47,254 nt of DNA from Chalciporus piperatus (GCA_038093975.1 JBBPTG010000186.1:1-47254); one strand, 5' to 3'. Shown: positions 1-12,702, counted from the first letter of the stretch. Notes: generated from the sequence alone by a model not told the origin. Made by a program: numbers and translations.

Positions 1-201
1 CGCAAGGAGTACAATGGCCACTTCACTGAGGTCATAACCCTTCCGGCTGGCCCTCGACGCCACTCACAGCTAACCTCGAAGACGAAGACGGGGGCACGTA
101 GTTCTTTGAAGCGTACTTTGAAACCGCCATCGGGCAGAGGCAATACGAAGCGAAGTCGTAGTGACCAGACGAAGGGAGCTGGGCCGTCGGGAGGAAAATA
201 A
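1..201 (+). CDS. 3' end of an unrecognised gene (partial, basic tail)
   Basis: Frame 1 is open from the first base of the window to a TAA at 199-201, giving 66 residues with no start inside the window. The tail is rich in K, R, S, T and G, ends in GAGPSGGK, and has nuclear-signal-like basic clusters. I recognise no domain. It could be the last exon of a gene lying to the left, possibly another transposon gene, since the next gene (Plavaka A) starts 320 bp downstream on the same strand. A chance open frame cannot be excluded. Bases 202-521 hold nothing I can name and presumably contain the terminator of this gene and the promoter of the next. Confidence 0.4.
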   Translation, partial: RKEYNGHFTEVITLPAGPRRHSQLTSKTKTGARSSLKRTLKPPSGRGNTKRSRSDQTKGAGPSGGK

Positions 202-521
202 AGAGTATTGGCTCCAGACTCCAGTTCCTTTGATGTTCATTTTCACGGTCTCTTATGCCTTCTTTATCCTTTCAGTTTATCGTTGTTCATCGGATTGACT
301 GGGTCGTGACTCGTCGTTATATCCTCGGTAGTGTGGAACCGTGTTCGCTACAGACATCGCTATGGAATCAAGGACTCATTACTTTTCTTGTCATTTGGGC
401 TCAGCTTTGTCAGGTCCTGGCCAGCCGCAGGTGTCCTTTTTTGTCGCCGTTCTATGACTCTCACATTTCCCCAGGTGGGCGCGCATCACTGATCTTACAT
501 CTTCCTTTACCAGAGACCACG

Positions 522-3500
522 ATGCAGACTTTTCTCAATGCTCTCAATGTTAAAGAAGACCCATATACCTGTCCGGTATGTTCCAAACGCCTCAAGACCA
601 CTCAGGGCTTGTTAGCCCACATGAGCTCAGCACGTCGCTGTCGAGAATACAAGAAAGGTAAAACGGCTGCACTAGGTAGCCTAGCAGACGAAGAACTGCA
701 GACCGAGGAGGTGGAGGTAGATCGCCCAGTTCAAGTTCTCCCCCATCAAGCTGCTGACTGGCAAGAAAACCCGAGGGAGATTATAGAGGATTTCCATGAC
801 CAGCTCTATGAGTTGGTCCCCTTGGACTTGGACGGCGACTCAGAGCCGCACGCAGGACCTTCCAACCAACGACAAACGGAGGAAATAGATGAACGTTTCG
901 AAGAAGACCTATTTCCTCGTGCGGGGACCGTGATCCGAATGGACGAGACGTTGCATGAGAAGTGGCGGAAATTGTTTGGAAAGGAAGATGCTGACGGAGA
1001 CGCCCTGATGGATGAGGGCCCTGGCGACTCGGATGCTGCCAAGTTTACACCATTCGCCTCTGAGCTGGACTGGAGGATCGCTCGATGGGCAGTTCAAGAA
1101 GGGGTGGGCCACAAGTCATTGGATCGACTGCTAGCCATTCCAGGGGTGCGTTTCAATCGTGGACTCGTTCATTGCAATAACTGACTCAGACGGATAGGTT
1201 GTGAAAAGTCTGGGTCTCTCATTCCATAACACCAGGAAGTTGCACAAGATAGTGGACGAGATTCCGCCTCGCGTCAAATGGACCACTCACGAGCTATGGT
1301 ATCAATCTGATCCTGAGGCCAGACACACGATACACTATCGGGACGTCATCGATGCGGTCAAGACTTTATTGGGAAATCCAGCACATGTGAAGGACATCGT
1401 CTACAGGCCTAAACAGATTTTCACTAACTCGTCCAAGAAGAAGAGAATATACCATGAGATGTGGACCGGGGATTGGTGGGCAGCAGTCCAGGTAAGTCTA
1501 ATCCGCATCAGTTTTCCCCGTCACTGACAGTTGTCTCAGAAACGGTTACCTGAGCACTCCTGCGTTGCCCCCGTCATCATCTCGACCGATAAGACGCAGC
1601 TTACGCAGTTTTCTGGGGGGAAAATGGCATATCCGGTGTATCTGACGCTGGGCAACATTCCTCGCGCCCTTCGACGCAAGCCTAGCGAAAATGCATGCGT
1701 CCTCATTGGCTATCTCTCCATCAGCAAGATTGTCGGCAAGGACTTGACAAAGAAAGAACAGTCGGCGCGCATTCAACAGCTATTCCATGAGTCGATGAGG
1801 TTGATATTGGAGCCACTGATAGAGGCAGGGAAGAAAGGAGTGGAGATAGCGGGAGGAGATGGGAAAGTCAGGCGAGTTCATCCAATCCCCGCTGCGTACG
1901 TCGCCGACTATCCCGAGCAGTGTCTGGTGACCTGCGCCAAGTACGGGACATGCGCCAAGTGTCTCGTCACAGAGGATGAGCTGGAAGAGAGAGTTCCTGG
2001 ACCACCTCGCACTCAGAAATCTACTGCCGATACCATAAGGAACGCCATGGCACAGGCCACGTCCAATTCCAATTACCTGGACCTTTGCAAAGCTGCGCTG
2101 CTGTCTGGTGGGGTCAGTCGACCTTTCTGGGACGGATTCCCTCTCTGCGACATTCATCTTTCCGTCACGCCCGACGTTCTCCACCAACTATACCATGGGA
2201 TCGTCAAGTACCTCACCTCCTGGTGCACCAGTCTCATGGACACCAAGGAGCTCGATTCTCGAATCCGCACTCTCCCTCCTTGTTTCGGCGTTCGTCACTT
2301 TACCAATGGGTGGTCCAAACTGTCTCAAATCGCCGGCAAAGAAAGAAAGGACATGGCCCGCATTCTCTTGGGCGTCCTGGTCGGTAAAGTCTCCTCCCAG
2401 GTCATCACCTCCTACCGCGCCCTCCTCGACTTCATATACATAGCCCAATACCCCACCCACTACGATGATTCCCTCCAATGGATGGAGGAATCGCTCAGTC
2501 TCTTCCACGAGAATAAAGAGATTTTCCTCGCTGGGGAAAATGGGCTGGGCATCCGAGAACATTTCAATATCCCCAAGTTCCATTCTCTCGTGCATTACGC
2601 CGACTCTATTCGATACTTCGGAACCACGGACAACTACAACACGGAAGCTTTCGAGCGCTTCCATATAGACATGGCCAAGGAAGGCTGGCGAGCCTCCAAC
2701 TTCAGAAATGAAGTTCCACAAATGACCCGGTGGCTGGAGCGACAAGAGAAAATCAGTCTTTTCCAGGGCTACGTCGAATACAGAACTCAAGACGACCTTC
2801 AGGATGATCGGGAGGAACCACTCAATCCAAAAACTTCTGGAGCTGGCGTGGTGATCGCTCGTCAGCCAGCTGTCCCAGGCCAAACTATCAATAGCATCCA
2901 AAAGAACCATCACGCTCCCTCATTCCCTCATCATCTTCGAACCTATCTCAACTCCCTTCTACCCGCTGATGAAGCTCTTCCCTGCCGCAACATTCCATTT
3001 GCCCATCTTCCATTCGACAAACTGGACATTTGGCATACCTGCAAGTTCGCTCTCGACGTACTCGGTAACGACATTGATGGTACAGAGGGGATAGATTCCA
3101 TCAAAGCCAAGCCAGGCAGGTTTGATACCGTTGTCGTGGCTTATACCAGCGATGCAGAGACTACAGGTTTGCAAGGTAAGTATAGTATCTGTTTTGAATT
3201 TGTACCCAACAATCTGACATCTTGCTTTCAAAGGAATGCGAATAGGACGTTTGCGAGTTATTTTCAAACTTCCCTCCTCCCTTTCTCTTTTGACTCAGGC
3301 GCCTGATACCTGGCCAAAAGAACCATTGGCATACGTAGAGTGGTATAAGCATTCGGCGTCACCAGGCAAGTTCCACAACATGTATAGAGTTACTAAACCT
3401 TCTCTTCCTCCAAATATCTCAAACTTGGCTCCTACCATTCCCGGTGACATTATCCCTCTCAAAACCATTAGGCAGAGTTGTCAACTAATTCCGCATGTTA

Positions 3501-3610
3501 CTGATGATGAGCGTTCTGCCGATTGGACTGGTGATATTGTTTTAGACACTTGTTCTACCTTCCTTTTGAATAATTGGTCTAGTAAGTATTCCTATCAGAC
3601 GTTGTACTAG
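522..3610 (+). CDS. Plavaka-type DNA transposase A, four exons, apparently intact
   Basis: Exons 522-1145, 1198-1491, 1531-3175 and 3234-3610 join in frame to about 979 residues. Introns of 52, 39 and 58 nt have GTGCGT, GTAAGT and GTAAGT donors. The acceptor at 1530 could instead be the in-frame one at 1539. The protein opens with a C2H2-like finger (CPVC near residue 20), then an acidic linker. The Plavaka core follows, with the hallmark YPVYLTLGNI, then TPDVLHQLYHG and the FGTTDNYNTEAFERFH block, and it ends LLNNWSSKYSYQTLY. I start it at 522, not at the ATG at 255, because the stretch between is not protein-like and the finger begins right after 522; the context has A at -3. Such enzymes act in the nucleus, cutting and moving CACTA-like elements. 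I see no disabling change. Terminal inverted repeats were not found. Confidence 0.85.
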
Positions 3611-3849
3611 TAGTTGTAGATGCTACAATGTCGATTCAAAAAAGATCCATATGTACATAAATTGTTCCATTTGTTTACAAAAGTGCACAAATAAGTCATA
3701 GGTGCACATATGACTACAAATGACTGGCTGTGACATACAGGGTTTTTCCTGATTTGAAGGATATATGTGAAGTCAAAGGTAATGCAAAGGTCGTCTGAGA
3801 GTATTACATGGCCTGAGATGAGGTATGTAATCAAGAGGGAGACCAAAGC

Positions 3850-4596
3850 CCGATCTGGATGAAGCTTCCTAGTGAGAGCATGAGACTTAGTGTGGCAAGT
3901 GTGGCGACTAGGACCCGGGGTTGATACTCTCTCCTTAATATGAATAACAACGCCTTCTGGGATACCTCTAGTGGTCCTATTGCTTTGTCGGTGTTCATGT
4001 ACCTGATCGTTAAGGTTCTCTCGAATCGCGTTCTCACCTGCCGGGGATATAAGCGTGTGATAGATAGCGCTACGGAAACTTTGTGTACAACCAGAGACTC
4101 CAAGGGGGAATCTGTGTTGAAGAGCAAGAATATCCTGGTCAATGGCAAAGGCGTCAGCTAGAATTTGTTGGGGGTTGGGCGGCGGCAGTGCCCGAACCTT
4201 GATAGGTGGTAGTGACAGAAGTCGGAGGTTACTGATCTGAAGGTCGGCGGGGTTAATAGTGGACACATGGTGTGGGTAAGGAGGAATTACCAGTTCTTCT
4301 AGTCAATCGACGTAGTAGTCAGGGGCGGTGTTCTCAAATCTTACTCGGGCTTGGATTGGTGCATACTGATCAAGAAATACTCTTCCCCTCTCAGCATGTA
4401 CCACTCGAGTACTAGCAATATCTTCCTGGATACGGAGATTCTCTTGTTCGACTTCTGCAATGATGTTGGTGAAGGCTAGTGTTTCGAAGTCCAGTTGGCA
4501 ACTGGTATGAAGACTGGCAACTGGACCGCAACTGATCACAACTGGATTGCAGTTGCAACCGAAGAAAAAACCCGGTTGCAACTGATGCACAGCCAT
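3850..4596 (-). pseudogene. Degraded ORF downstream of Plavaka A, unknown
   Basis: On the minus strand two open stretches (4596 to 4303, and 4266 onward) lie in one frame and are separated by the TGA at 4303-4305. The joined text reads like protein, with helical, glutamate-rich parts (AEVEQENLRIQEDIAS) and then a leucine/proline-rich part (LRLLSLPPIKVRALPPPNPQ). No domain is recognised. The upstream end overlaps the CAACTG array, so the N-terminal residues may not be coding. It is either an eroded gene captured within the transposon or a chance run. Its lower end is not defined. Confidence 0.25.
4492..4584. repeat. Array of seven CAACTG/CAGTTG hexamers with two hairpins
   Basis: CAACTG or its complement starts at 4492, 4499, 4518, 4529, 4539, 4550 and 4579. 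The first pair forms the palindrome CCAGTTG-g-CAACTGG (4491-4505). The last pair forms AGTTGCAACC (4551-4560) facing GGTTGCAACT (4574-4583). Three central copies are spaced 10-11 bp apart. Arrays of short motifs near the ends of CACTA-like elements are often transposase-binding subterminal repeats. That role is an inference here, since the element's ends are not defined. Confidence 0.6.
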
Positions 4597-4979
4597 TTCA
4601 TATGTATTACCCTATTTTTCCTGATTTTTTTGGATTTTTCCTGATTTTCCTGGACCTTTATGGATGTTATCTGAGTTTTTTGATGAATATTGAAGTTAGC
4701 CAATGACAATATTGATTAACATGTCATAGAATTCATTCAATCATGTATATACACTCTCTGAGTTACATATTTATCTATATATCATTAGTCTGTGTTGAGA
4801 ATTGAGTCTATGATTGGTCTTGACTTTACACGTAACTTGATAATAGCTGATGTATCACTACAAAAAACATGCTGTTTTGAAATGCTCATATCTTTATGGT
4901 GTGTGAACCGTTTTGCTTGACCCAGAGACTGATTTGTAGCCAGGAACCAATACTATTTTTAATTTTTCCTACACTAAGC

Positions 4980-5105
4980 AAAAAACCGGTTGCAACTACT
5001 AAAAGACTAGTTTTCATCGGTTTTGGTTCAGTTCTAATGAATTAATTAATTAACAAAACCGGTCTCAGTCCGGTCACCTTCCTAATAAGGAAAAAAACCG
5101 GACTG
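4980..5105. repeat. Inverted-repeat cluster around ACCGG motifs
   Basis: AAAAAACCGGTTGCAACT (4980-4997) repeats the 4565-4583 sequence directly, with one C fewer. CGGTTTTG (5018-5025) faces CAAAACCG (5054-5061). CAGTCCGGT (5066-5074) faces ACCGGACTG (5097-5105). This folding-prone block probably belongs to the same transposon end or MITE as the CAACTG array; its outer limits are not visible. Confidence 0.5.
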
Positions 5106-5139
5106 GACCAGACTTTTAAACACTACTCTTACACACCCA

Positions 5140-8100
5140 TCTTGATCGTTGGAGGTACACTTACTTACAAGCACGCTGTTTCATGTGAGTCCCTGACCAC
5201 TACATTTCTACAGGCCACAGTCACATCCATGATTGCCAACAGTATGATGGAAGATCCATGGCCCTCGAGAGTGGCCGTTAATGGAAACAATTGGTAAGTT
5301 CATGACAGAATTCCGCTGGCTTTGTTTCTAACTCCATTGTTCCCAAGGCTGGATGAGTATGTCAATTTTAATTTTATCGCCATAGTGAGCATTGCAGTAC
5401 GGCTGCCAGGTGCGGACATTGACGCTGCCAAGCGATATACCCACAACATCACATTCTCTCGGAGGTATCTCATTCAGAACAGGGTTAGGTATCAAGTACA
5501 GTGTCGTTCATTCCATGGTGCACTCATCAAGAATCGTGAAACAAACTCCCTCTTAGTATCATACCATGACATCCAGCTCCACGTTCAACCCATTGTATGG
5601 TCAAAACATCATGTACGGTCTACAGCAACTCGCCGTCAATTTTGATTTGAGCTACTTCTATGGTATTGCTCCGCAAGATTACACCATGAATTAGTAAGTT
5701 TCAATCCGATGTAGGGAACACATACTCCCTATGCTTGCAGCCGGCGTTCTATCACCACCTCCCATCCTTAACATTCCTCGGCGTCTTTCCTTCCTTTCCG
5801 TTTACGTCCCAGCTTCTTCCGCTGCATATCCAACTTTCCGTCCCTATCAGGTTCCGTTCCCGTGGTTCCGTGCGTGCACGGGAACGACGGATCCTTTGTT
5901 TTGTCCACAGGTACTATCTTCCTCCGTGTCCCCGGAAACCGTTGTCCAGGTCTGATATGATTTGCTGGTAAGTTTTCCTTCCATGCATGATCTCTAACTT
6001 TGCTACGCTTCCTTACTGTCGCACTTTCCTCACTTTCTACTCATTCCTTTTCGTCTTGTTATCTATTCTGTCTATACTTAGGCCGGTACTGTCACTTAGC
6101 GTTCTGTCACGATCAGAGTCTCGGGTATGCCCAGACTATAAATGACTGTACTTTGCTTATTTTGAATCGACTTTTCTTTTCTCCACGCAACAACCTCTCT
6201 CTCTAAATCTCCGGAACCTTCGTCAACACTTTCCGTCCGTTTCCACCTTCGTTCCACTAGACCTAACAGCAAGGAAGTGGTTCGGAATATCCGTTTGTTC
6301 ATACGGAACATCATTTTCCAGTTCTTCAATGGCTTGGTACGCCGGAAACGTGTCCCTTTTCTTGTCTTCATTCTCTGGAATCCCTTTAGGGTCGAACTAA
6401 TCGTACCCTTCTTAATCTTTTGCTACTGACCTTTTAGGGATTTCTATTCCTACAGAGAGTTTAGCATTCTTACACCGAGTTCGGAGGCTAACTTTGATAC
6501 TGTGTCCAGGAACACATATTCCTCTGATGGCAATGTTTTGACACTCTATATCACGGAAGCTGCTCCGGTAGTTCTTACCATCAACAACACGCATGCAGGA
6601 ATTCCCAGCATTATCATTACGAATTCAGGAGGATTGCGATTTGGATATGCCACGACAGATGTGACACACTCTTCCCTCTCTCCTGTCGGCCATTGGTGAA
6701 CTGATTTCGATTTCTATCGGATAGGGCTGCCCTGGCGCAGGTGATGATATACTTCACACTCCACTCCCCTAGCGCTAGCGGACGAAGAAGATCATCAAGA
6801 CCAGCACTACACATGCAAGTTGGGCATTATCTATGTCCATTGGTTCAAGCCACTACGCCACATTGACGACACCACTCAGATGTTCCAGGCCACGTGCTCA
6901 ACGTGAAACCCCCTGCCTAACGCAGCCGTCATTCCTGTATCCCAACTCTATCAACCCTGCCACCTAGTTCCTAGATTTCCGAGCGGCACTGTCAACCCAC
7001 TCTGGAATCACAACCACACTACGACCGAGAGAGAAGTCGAGGGGATGAGCACGAGAGGTCCAGGGATAAAGAAAAAGATGTTGAGGGTCAGGGAAAGCAC
7101 GAGAGAGGTAGAAACAATGCCAAACGAGACACCAAATGTGACAGCATGGACAACACAATAAGTGACATATGTCGCGACTTGAAATGAGTCAAAATGAAGA
7201 CAATCACTAAGGATGCGCGCCAAGACCAACACTACATGTTCAAGTTAGGTGTATACTCACATAGGCTGTCATTACTACCAATTCCCCACCCATCCGATCC
7301 ACAAACCCACTGTGTCGCTGTGGACAAATCAAGCTACACCTATGAAGTCAGTCAAGTGCGCGGATGCGCATAGTTATGCATAGTACAGTCACGTCAAGAT
7401 CATCAAAGTGAAACAGACTCACGCAACACAGTCCAGAGCCTGCGGGAAGCCTTACCGGATGCTAGAGATGCTTCATCATATTGCTGAGGCCGATGAACAC
7501 GAGATCACACCCCACCACTGTACTACGATCAGTAGATCTACTTACCAAATCGGGAAATCTGACAGATGTTGCACTCGAGAATTATTCATTCGTTTATATG
7601 GACACGGAATCCACTTGTTTATGATTTAGTTGCTAGGTATTTCATTCTTTTGATTGCCTTTCATTCATTTCTTTCTATCTACTCAAACCTTCGTTTCGTA
7701 GCTAGACGCTGGTTTCCCAACTGGCACTGAGTACTTAGTGTTCAATAAGATGGACACCGAGCACAAGGTGTGTGATGCAAAGAGGATGTGCATGCGAGAA
7801 GCTGCACTTGTAGCCCAGCGTCAACATGACCTTTTCGCCAAAATCACCAAACAATCCTACTCGAATCTCAACCAGACACAATCAGGGTAATACTGCAATT
7901 TTGACGCCCAATCATGCACATCATCTTTGTCTCGCTACCGCCGTCCATCAGACAAGTTGCATTGTGCAGAACTTGCTCTCCCCCATGCACATTTCTCTTG
8001 TTTGTCATACTGTCACGGTTCTCCTGACTTGCATTGCTGTTTTACTTTTAGCTTTTTTTTTACCATATATGTGCTTACTAGGCTCCTGACTGCACACATA

Positions 8101-8390
8101 CTTCTGTCAATAATGCTTTTAGTAGCCTCCACATATTTTCTTGCTGTCCATTTATGATGTAACAGTAGTTGAGCTTACGTCATCAGCAAATCAGCACAAT
8201 CCTTATCAAACTTTTCACACCCTTTTTCCCAGCATTATGAAATTGTCCTCAGAGCCACCCGGAACAAAAGCCGAATAAGGAGAATAATGGATTTAATTTT
8301 GTCTTTGTGTTGAGTTGGGAGACGTAACAAGCAGGTCAAGGAGAGAAAGGACACCAAGCTCGATTGCACATTAATAAATACTATGAAGTA
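5140..8390. other. About 3.2 kb with no recognisable gene; scattered exon-like scraps
   Basis: No complete gene is recognised. Three scraps look more protein-like than their surroundings. The first, 5200-5692, contains NPLYGQNIMYGLQQLAVNF before a TAG. The second is 6502-6699. The third is 7492-7627 plus an exon-like stretch from about 7702 to 7889 (GFPTGTEYLVFNKMDTEHK) behind a TTTCGTAG acceptor. A short segment near 6813 (DQHYTCKLGIIYVHW) is weakly repeated near 7223. These are probably remains of old genes or transposons. No function is assigned. Confidence 0.35.
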
Positions 8391-8426
8391 AATGCTAGTG
8401 AGTCCGTCCGTGACTAAGGCTTTACA

Positions 8427-8614
8427 TGCTGTCTCTCTTCGAAGAGGTATCCACCCCCGACGACAAAGTCCTTGTGAACCATCTCTTCGAACTGCGGACC
8501 ATCCCGAGAAAGTCCTTGCGTACCATCTCTTCGAACCGCGGATCATCCCAAGAAAGTCCTTGCGAACTATCTCTTCGAACCGAGGACCATCCTGACAAAG
8601 TCCTTGCGAGCCCC
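8427..8614. repeat. Four-copy 44-bp tandem repeat
   Basis: AAAGTCCTTG recurs at 8465, 8509, 8553 and 8597, an exact 44-bp period, with CTCTTCGAAC-type cores between. The period is not a multiple of three, so the open frames crossing it are not proteins. It lies just beyond the 3' end of Plavaka B and could be a subterminal repeat of that element. Confidence 0.8.
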
Positions 8615-11600
8615 TTGCCAGTTTCAGCCATTAGATTCCGTATCAGAACACAGGCTGATGAAGGACTTACAAATTAAGAAGCAACCTCAAATGCATGGTG
8701 ATCTGCATACTTATTCACATAGAATGCACGAAAAGTGTCGTAGGAGTCGTGTGGTGTGAGATTGAGTGGAATGAATTGTCGCCCATAGATCGGGATGAGA
8801 TGAGCTCCCCTGTAGATGGATTTAATATCGATAATCCCGTATCGTGCGGTGTGGTTGGGTAGATATGATGGCCGCACCATCCACATTCCAGTATCTTCAT
8901 CAGGACCATCACCATTCTTGTCGAACCATCGAATTACGGCGCACTGAAAAAAAGAACCGCGGAACTTGAATGAAAAGAATGCGAGAATGCGGGTGATTGA
9001 GAGAACGGTCATGTTGATCTTGCATGGTTCAACGGCATTTTGAAGGACAAAGACACAGTCGCGACGGAGTGCCTCATTCCGCCAATTACGAGCAGAGCGA
9101 ACATACTCAGTGAGCATCCCACCGAGCCCACTGATGTCGCTAGGTGCATAGAAGTGCACGGAAGCGGAGTTGAAGACGGAGATCCTGCCTTCGAAGCGCG
9201 GGCAGCCAGCCAGTGGGACTTGATGCTGATCATGGTCCTCAAATAACTGTTCGCATAAGAAGCGCCGAAGGAGATCAGAGACAACAGGAACTCCGATTTC
9301 TTCGGCTAATGCTGGAACAGTGCGGGCATGTTTGCGTTCTGGAACCATCGTGAGGTTATTTTATAGTACAAATTGAAGGAAAGTTGCAAACAACTTACGC
9401 GGTGTGGTTGCAAGTCGTACTTGATGAGACAGATCCGTAGGTAGATCGTCCGTTTCGAATTCATCATTATCGCCCACTGTACTTGCTTCTGGTTGGGGTT
9501 CGGCATCGGCACCGTGACCGTCGTTGTTGACCACGCCGCCATTCGAGAGAGAGCTTGGTGGTACTAAGATATCTGCCAGGAACTGGTCAGCTCGAGTGAT
9601 CTGATAGAATATAACAACATACCAAGGCATTTCAGTGCTGCGGATAGGCATGTTCCCTGCAACATCTTGCGAGAATCGAACTCCAGACGACATCCTGCGA
9701 GCTTGTCCAAGCGTTGGTTGGTGAGAAGAATTTGGCTGAGCGCATTGTACTTGCTAGATCGTCGATAAGGTTCCTTCACGGCCTTGATATGCTTGCATTC
9801 TGTGATAGATGAACAAAGGCCATTCGGGGCACCAAAGAGGCGAATAAGCTCCGGGTAGTGTTTTGCAGCGTGTTGACGAGGTAGCGAGAAGGTATTGACC
9901 ACGGGATGCTCACCCGATCTGAATACTTCACGATAGCGGTGGAAACGGTCGAGGGCCTCCTGGATTTGGGCCAATGTATCCTCGCTGATGACATAACGCC
10001 GCACCAAGTAGATAAATTCTAGAAATGCACGAAAAGTGCGAACTATGTCCTGATCGACATGTCCTTCGATTGCCGAAATATAAACCTGTAACAAAAAAGA
10101 GATTAGACATCAAACAGAGTGAGATCGAAGCAAAACTGACCTTCATGAGTGCCTTTGAATCATTACCAGTCCATTGCTTGAACCCTCGTCCTTGAGGAAA
10201 GCGTCTGAGCCCCGTGAAGGGGGCGACAGCTGCAATTCTTCCTGCTCTGGGTTTAGTACATGTCGAAACACGTAATTAACGACTTACTGTCAATGTCATC
10301 TAATCTGCGTTCCGCCTCCTTCTTGCCATATCTGGCCTTCAGATAAGATTCGACCCAATCAACTAAATGATCCTTGAAGCAGCCCTTGATAAGCTGATGT
10401 AAAATATCCGGCGCGATGAGTCGATAGATGTCTGCGCGGGGAAGTCGTTTGTGAAAGGCTACGAGGGGTTAGCCGGCTATGTAATACGATCATCAACATG
10501 ACCTACGATAAGATTACCAACGATGCCATACTCATCCCATATTACATCAAGTGGGATATTTTCTTCGCATAATGCGTCTGTGAATTCTCTGGAACGCGGA
10601 AGTGCATCCGCATCTAATTCCTCCCGGTTTGCTTGGCAACTACGTGAGATAAGGTCAGAGAAGCACGAAAGCATGAAAAGATAATGTGGCTACTTACCGA
10701 GCACACCATCGTCGCACAATGCATGCGAGAAGAGCTTGCTCCTCGTAATCAGCTATATAAGGTCCTAACCCATAGACGACACGGCGGAAATGATCATCCC
10801 CAAACTTGACCACCTCAGGATTCAACATTGCGTCTTTCAGGGGGCCGAGTATAACAGAGAGCGAGCTGTGGAAAAGTTGCTGTTGAAAATTTCGGAAGGC
10901 AGGATCTGCGGCATGTTGCTTAGTCGCTAATAGTGTGCATTAGCATCAGCGTACATGAACGATGTAGGTCATGGACCAACTTTTCGGAATAGCAAGAAAT
11001 CCAATGAGCACCAGCCCGTCACGATGTGCACGGCGGACATTGTTTCGAACATTTCCGATGGAAAGATAAAGTGGGTAATACTCGTTGTTGCCCATGCCAA
11101 CAGATACCGTTGTCTTGTCGCTCCCGAGAATGATCGGAACAAAAGTGCTGCCGTGTGTTGCTGGATCCTCCGATATAATATCCTATAGCCATCGTGAGAA
11201 TATACACATGAGAAGTAAAAGTGCACTTACAGCCTGGTTCCAAGCCCAATCACCTGACATAAAATCTTGATATTGTCGGGCGTCTCCGTCGCTGGAGTAC
11301 TCACGGAACGGCCGAAGATCAATCTCATCGGCGAAGCTGGGGTTTCCGAGAAGGGAATGGACCACTTCACGAACATCGCGGAACCATACTTCAGATGTTT
11401 GTGACATCCAAGGAGGAGGGGAAACCGAGGGTTTCTCTCCAGTAAACTGGATCTTGAATCGTTGCCAATTTACGCCACCGTGAGATGACACATCGATGGT
11501 GCGATAGAGGTGTTGCCAGTTGAGAAACGGGGAACATCGTCGTGCTTGACGAGTGAGGAAGCCCAAAGGGCCAGGAGCGCATCAATATGGGATGCAGACA

Positions 11601-12109
11601 TTTGGATCCGCGTATAAAGAAGCTCGGCGGTCTCGAATTGCAAGCGGTCTTGGAAGGGAGCCCAGTCAATCTGATCTTTGATCTCCTGGGCTGGAGGACT
11701 GTCTGGAGGAAGGAAATTGCCCTGGCTATCACAAGGGCGCGCTATATAGATAAAAAACCAATAGTTAGATGTAAAGGATCGACGACAGAGAGAGATACAT
11801 ACCATTGAGTTTCGGATGGTAATTGCGATACAAACGATCACCGGGGCCATAAAATTCTGCTTCTACCTCAGCAGGAGGATTCGGAGCAGGCGGGTCAGGG
11901 CTCATTGGCGCGTAATCAGGATCAGCGTGAGGGGGGAAATCTTCCTGGTCTTCGGCTTGCTCTTCTTCGTTGGCCGCCTGAGGGTCTCCCGATGGTCCCT
12001 CGTGGCTTGTAGAAGACGACTCGCTCGGCTCGGGTGGTGGAAAGATCTGAGGCTGAGGTCGGAATGACCCTCCATGTACAGTTCACATGTGCTTCGTGCG
12101 ACCTCCTTG

Positions 12110-12702
12110 TGTTACGAACGCTCAGTTCCTTATCCTAGTCTTTCCTAGACTTCACTACGCTTACTATGTTTCTCTTTCACTTTTGCACTTAGTCGCTTTC
12201 TCTCCCTTTCCTGTTATCTTATCTTATCAAGATCACATCACATGACCTGCTGACATCAGCTAGGTCTAGCCTTTCGCTTACGTAACGTGGCTGTGCATCT
12301 TCCCCACTGTCCATGACTCATACCGAGTCACCATGACTCAGACTCTTAATGACTCATTATGACTCACCGTGACTCATACTGACTCACACTGACTCATCTC
12401 GCTTCCTAGTCATATACGCTATTGGCTGTTACTCGCCATGACTCATATCTAGTCATACCTAGTCATATAGTTAAGGTTTAGCCACAACATGTACAAACAC
12501 TGTCAATAGTATATAAACCCGGGTTAACAAGCACTGGCTCCCCAGTCTTGTTCTCCTGGAGTTTCCTCTTCTTGAACTTCATGGGCCAAGCGCTCCTGCT
12601 TGCCTAGTCTGATCCTCAGCTCTAGTTACTGAGTTGATGTGGTTTCGCTAGGGCATGTTGTCTGATGATAGCGCTAGCTCTTGATTGAGTTGAGTCGTTT
12701 CA
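12110..12702 (+). mobile_element. Solo LTR of an unseen Gypsy-like family (LTR X), TSD CCTTG
   Basis: The LTR starts TGTTACGAACG and ends GTCGTTTCA. It is flanked by the 5-bp duplication CCTTG at 12105-12109 and 12703-12707. Removing the LTR and one TSD restores the zinc-finger reading of the Plavaka B gene, which confirms both borders. The core promoter (ACATGTACAAACAC, then TATATAAA at 12510-12517) closely resembles that of the Gypsy A LTR, and both end in GTCGTTTCA, so the families are probably related. No internal part is left here; the state is that expected after LTR-LTR recombination. Confidence 0.93.
12314..12445 (+). promoter_or_regulatory. Eight TGACTCA sites upstream of the LTR X TATA box
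   Basis: TGACTCA starts at 12314, 12334, 12350, 12360, 12370, 12380, 12390 and 12439; the middle five are spaced exactly 10 bp, one helical turn. TGACTCA is the known binding site of fungal Gcn4/CPC-1-type and AP-1-type bZIP factors. The array ends 65 bp before the TATA box, the place for an upstream activating region. It is kept in the second LTR copy. Confidence 0.75.

Noticed and set aside
255..521. Longer start for Plavaka A at the ATG at 255
   Set aside because: The 89 extra residues are hydrophobic and irregular, unlike the family, and the zinc finger begins straight after the ATG at 522.
2188..2913. Long minus-strand ORF inside Plavaka A
   Set aside because: It is antisense to clear transposase motifs and reflects codon bias.
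8392..8677. Overlapping short ORFs with repeated peptide patterns
   Set aside because: They are produced by the 44-bp tandem repeat, whose period is not a multiple of three.
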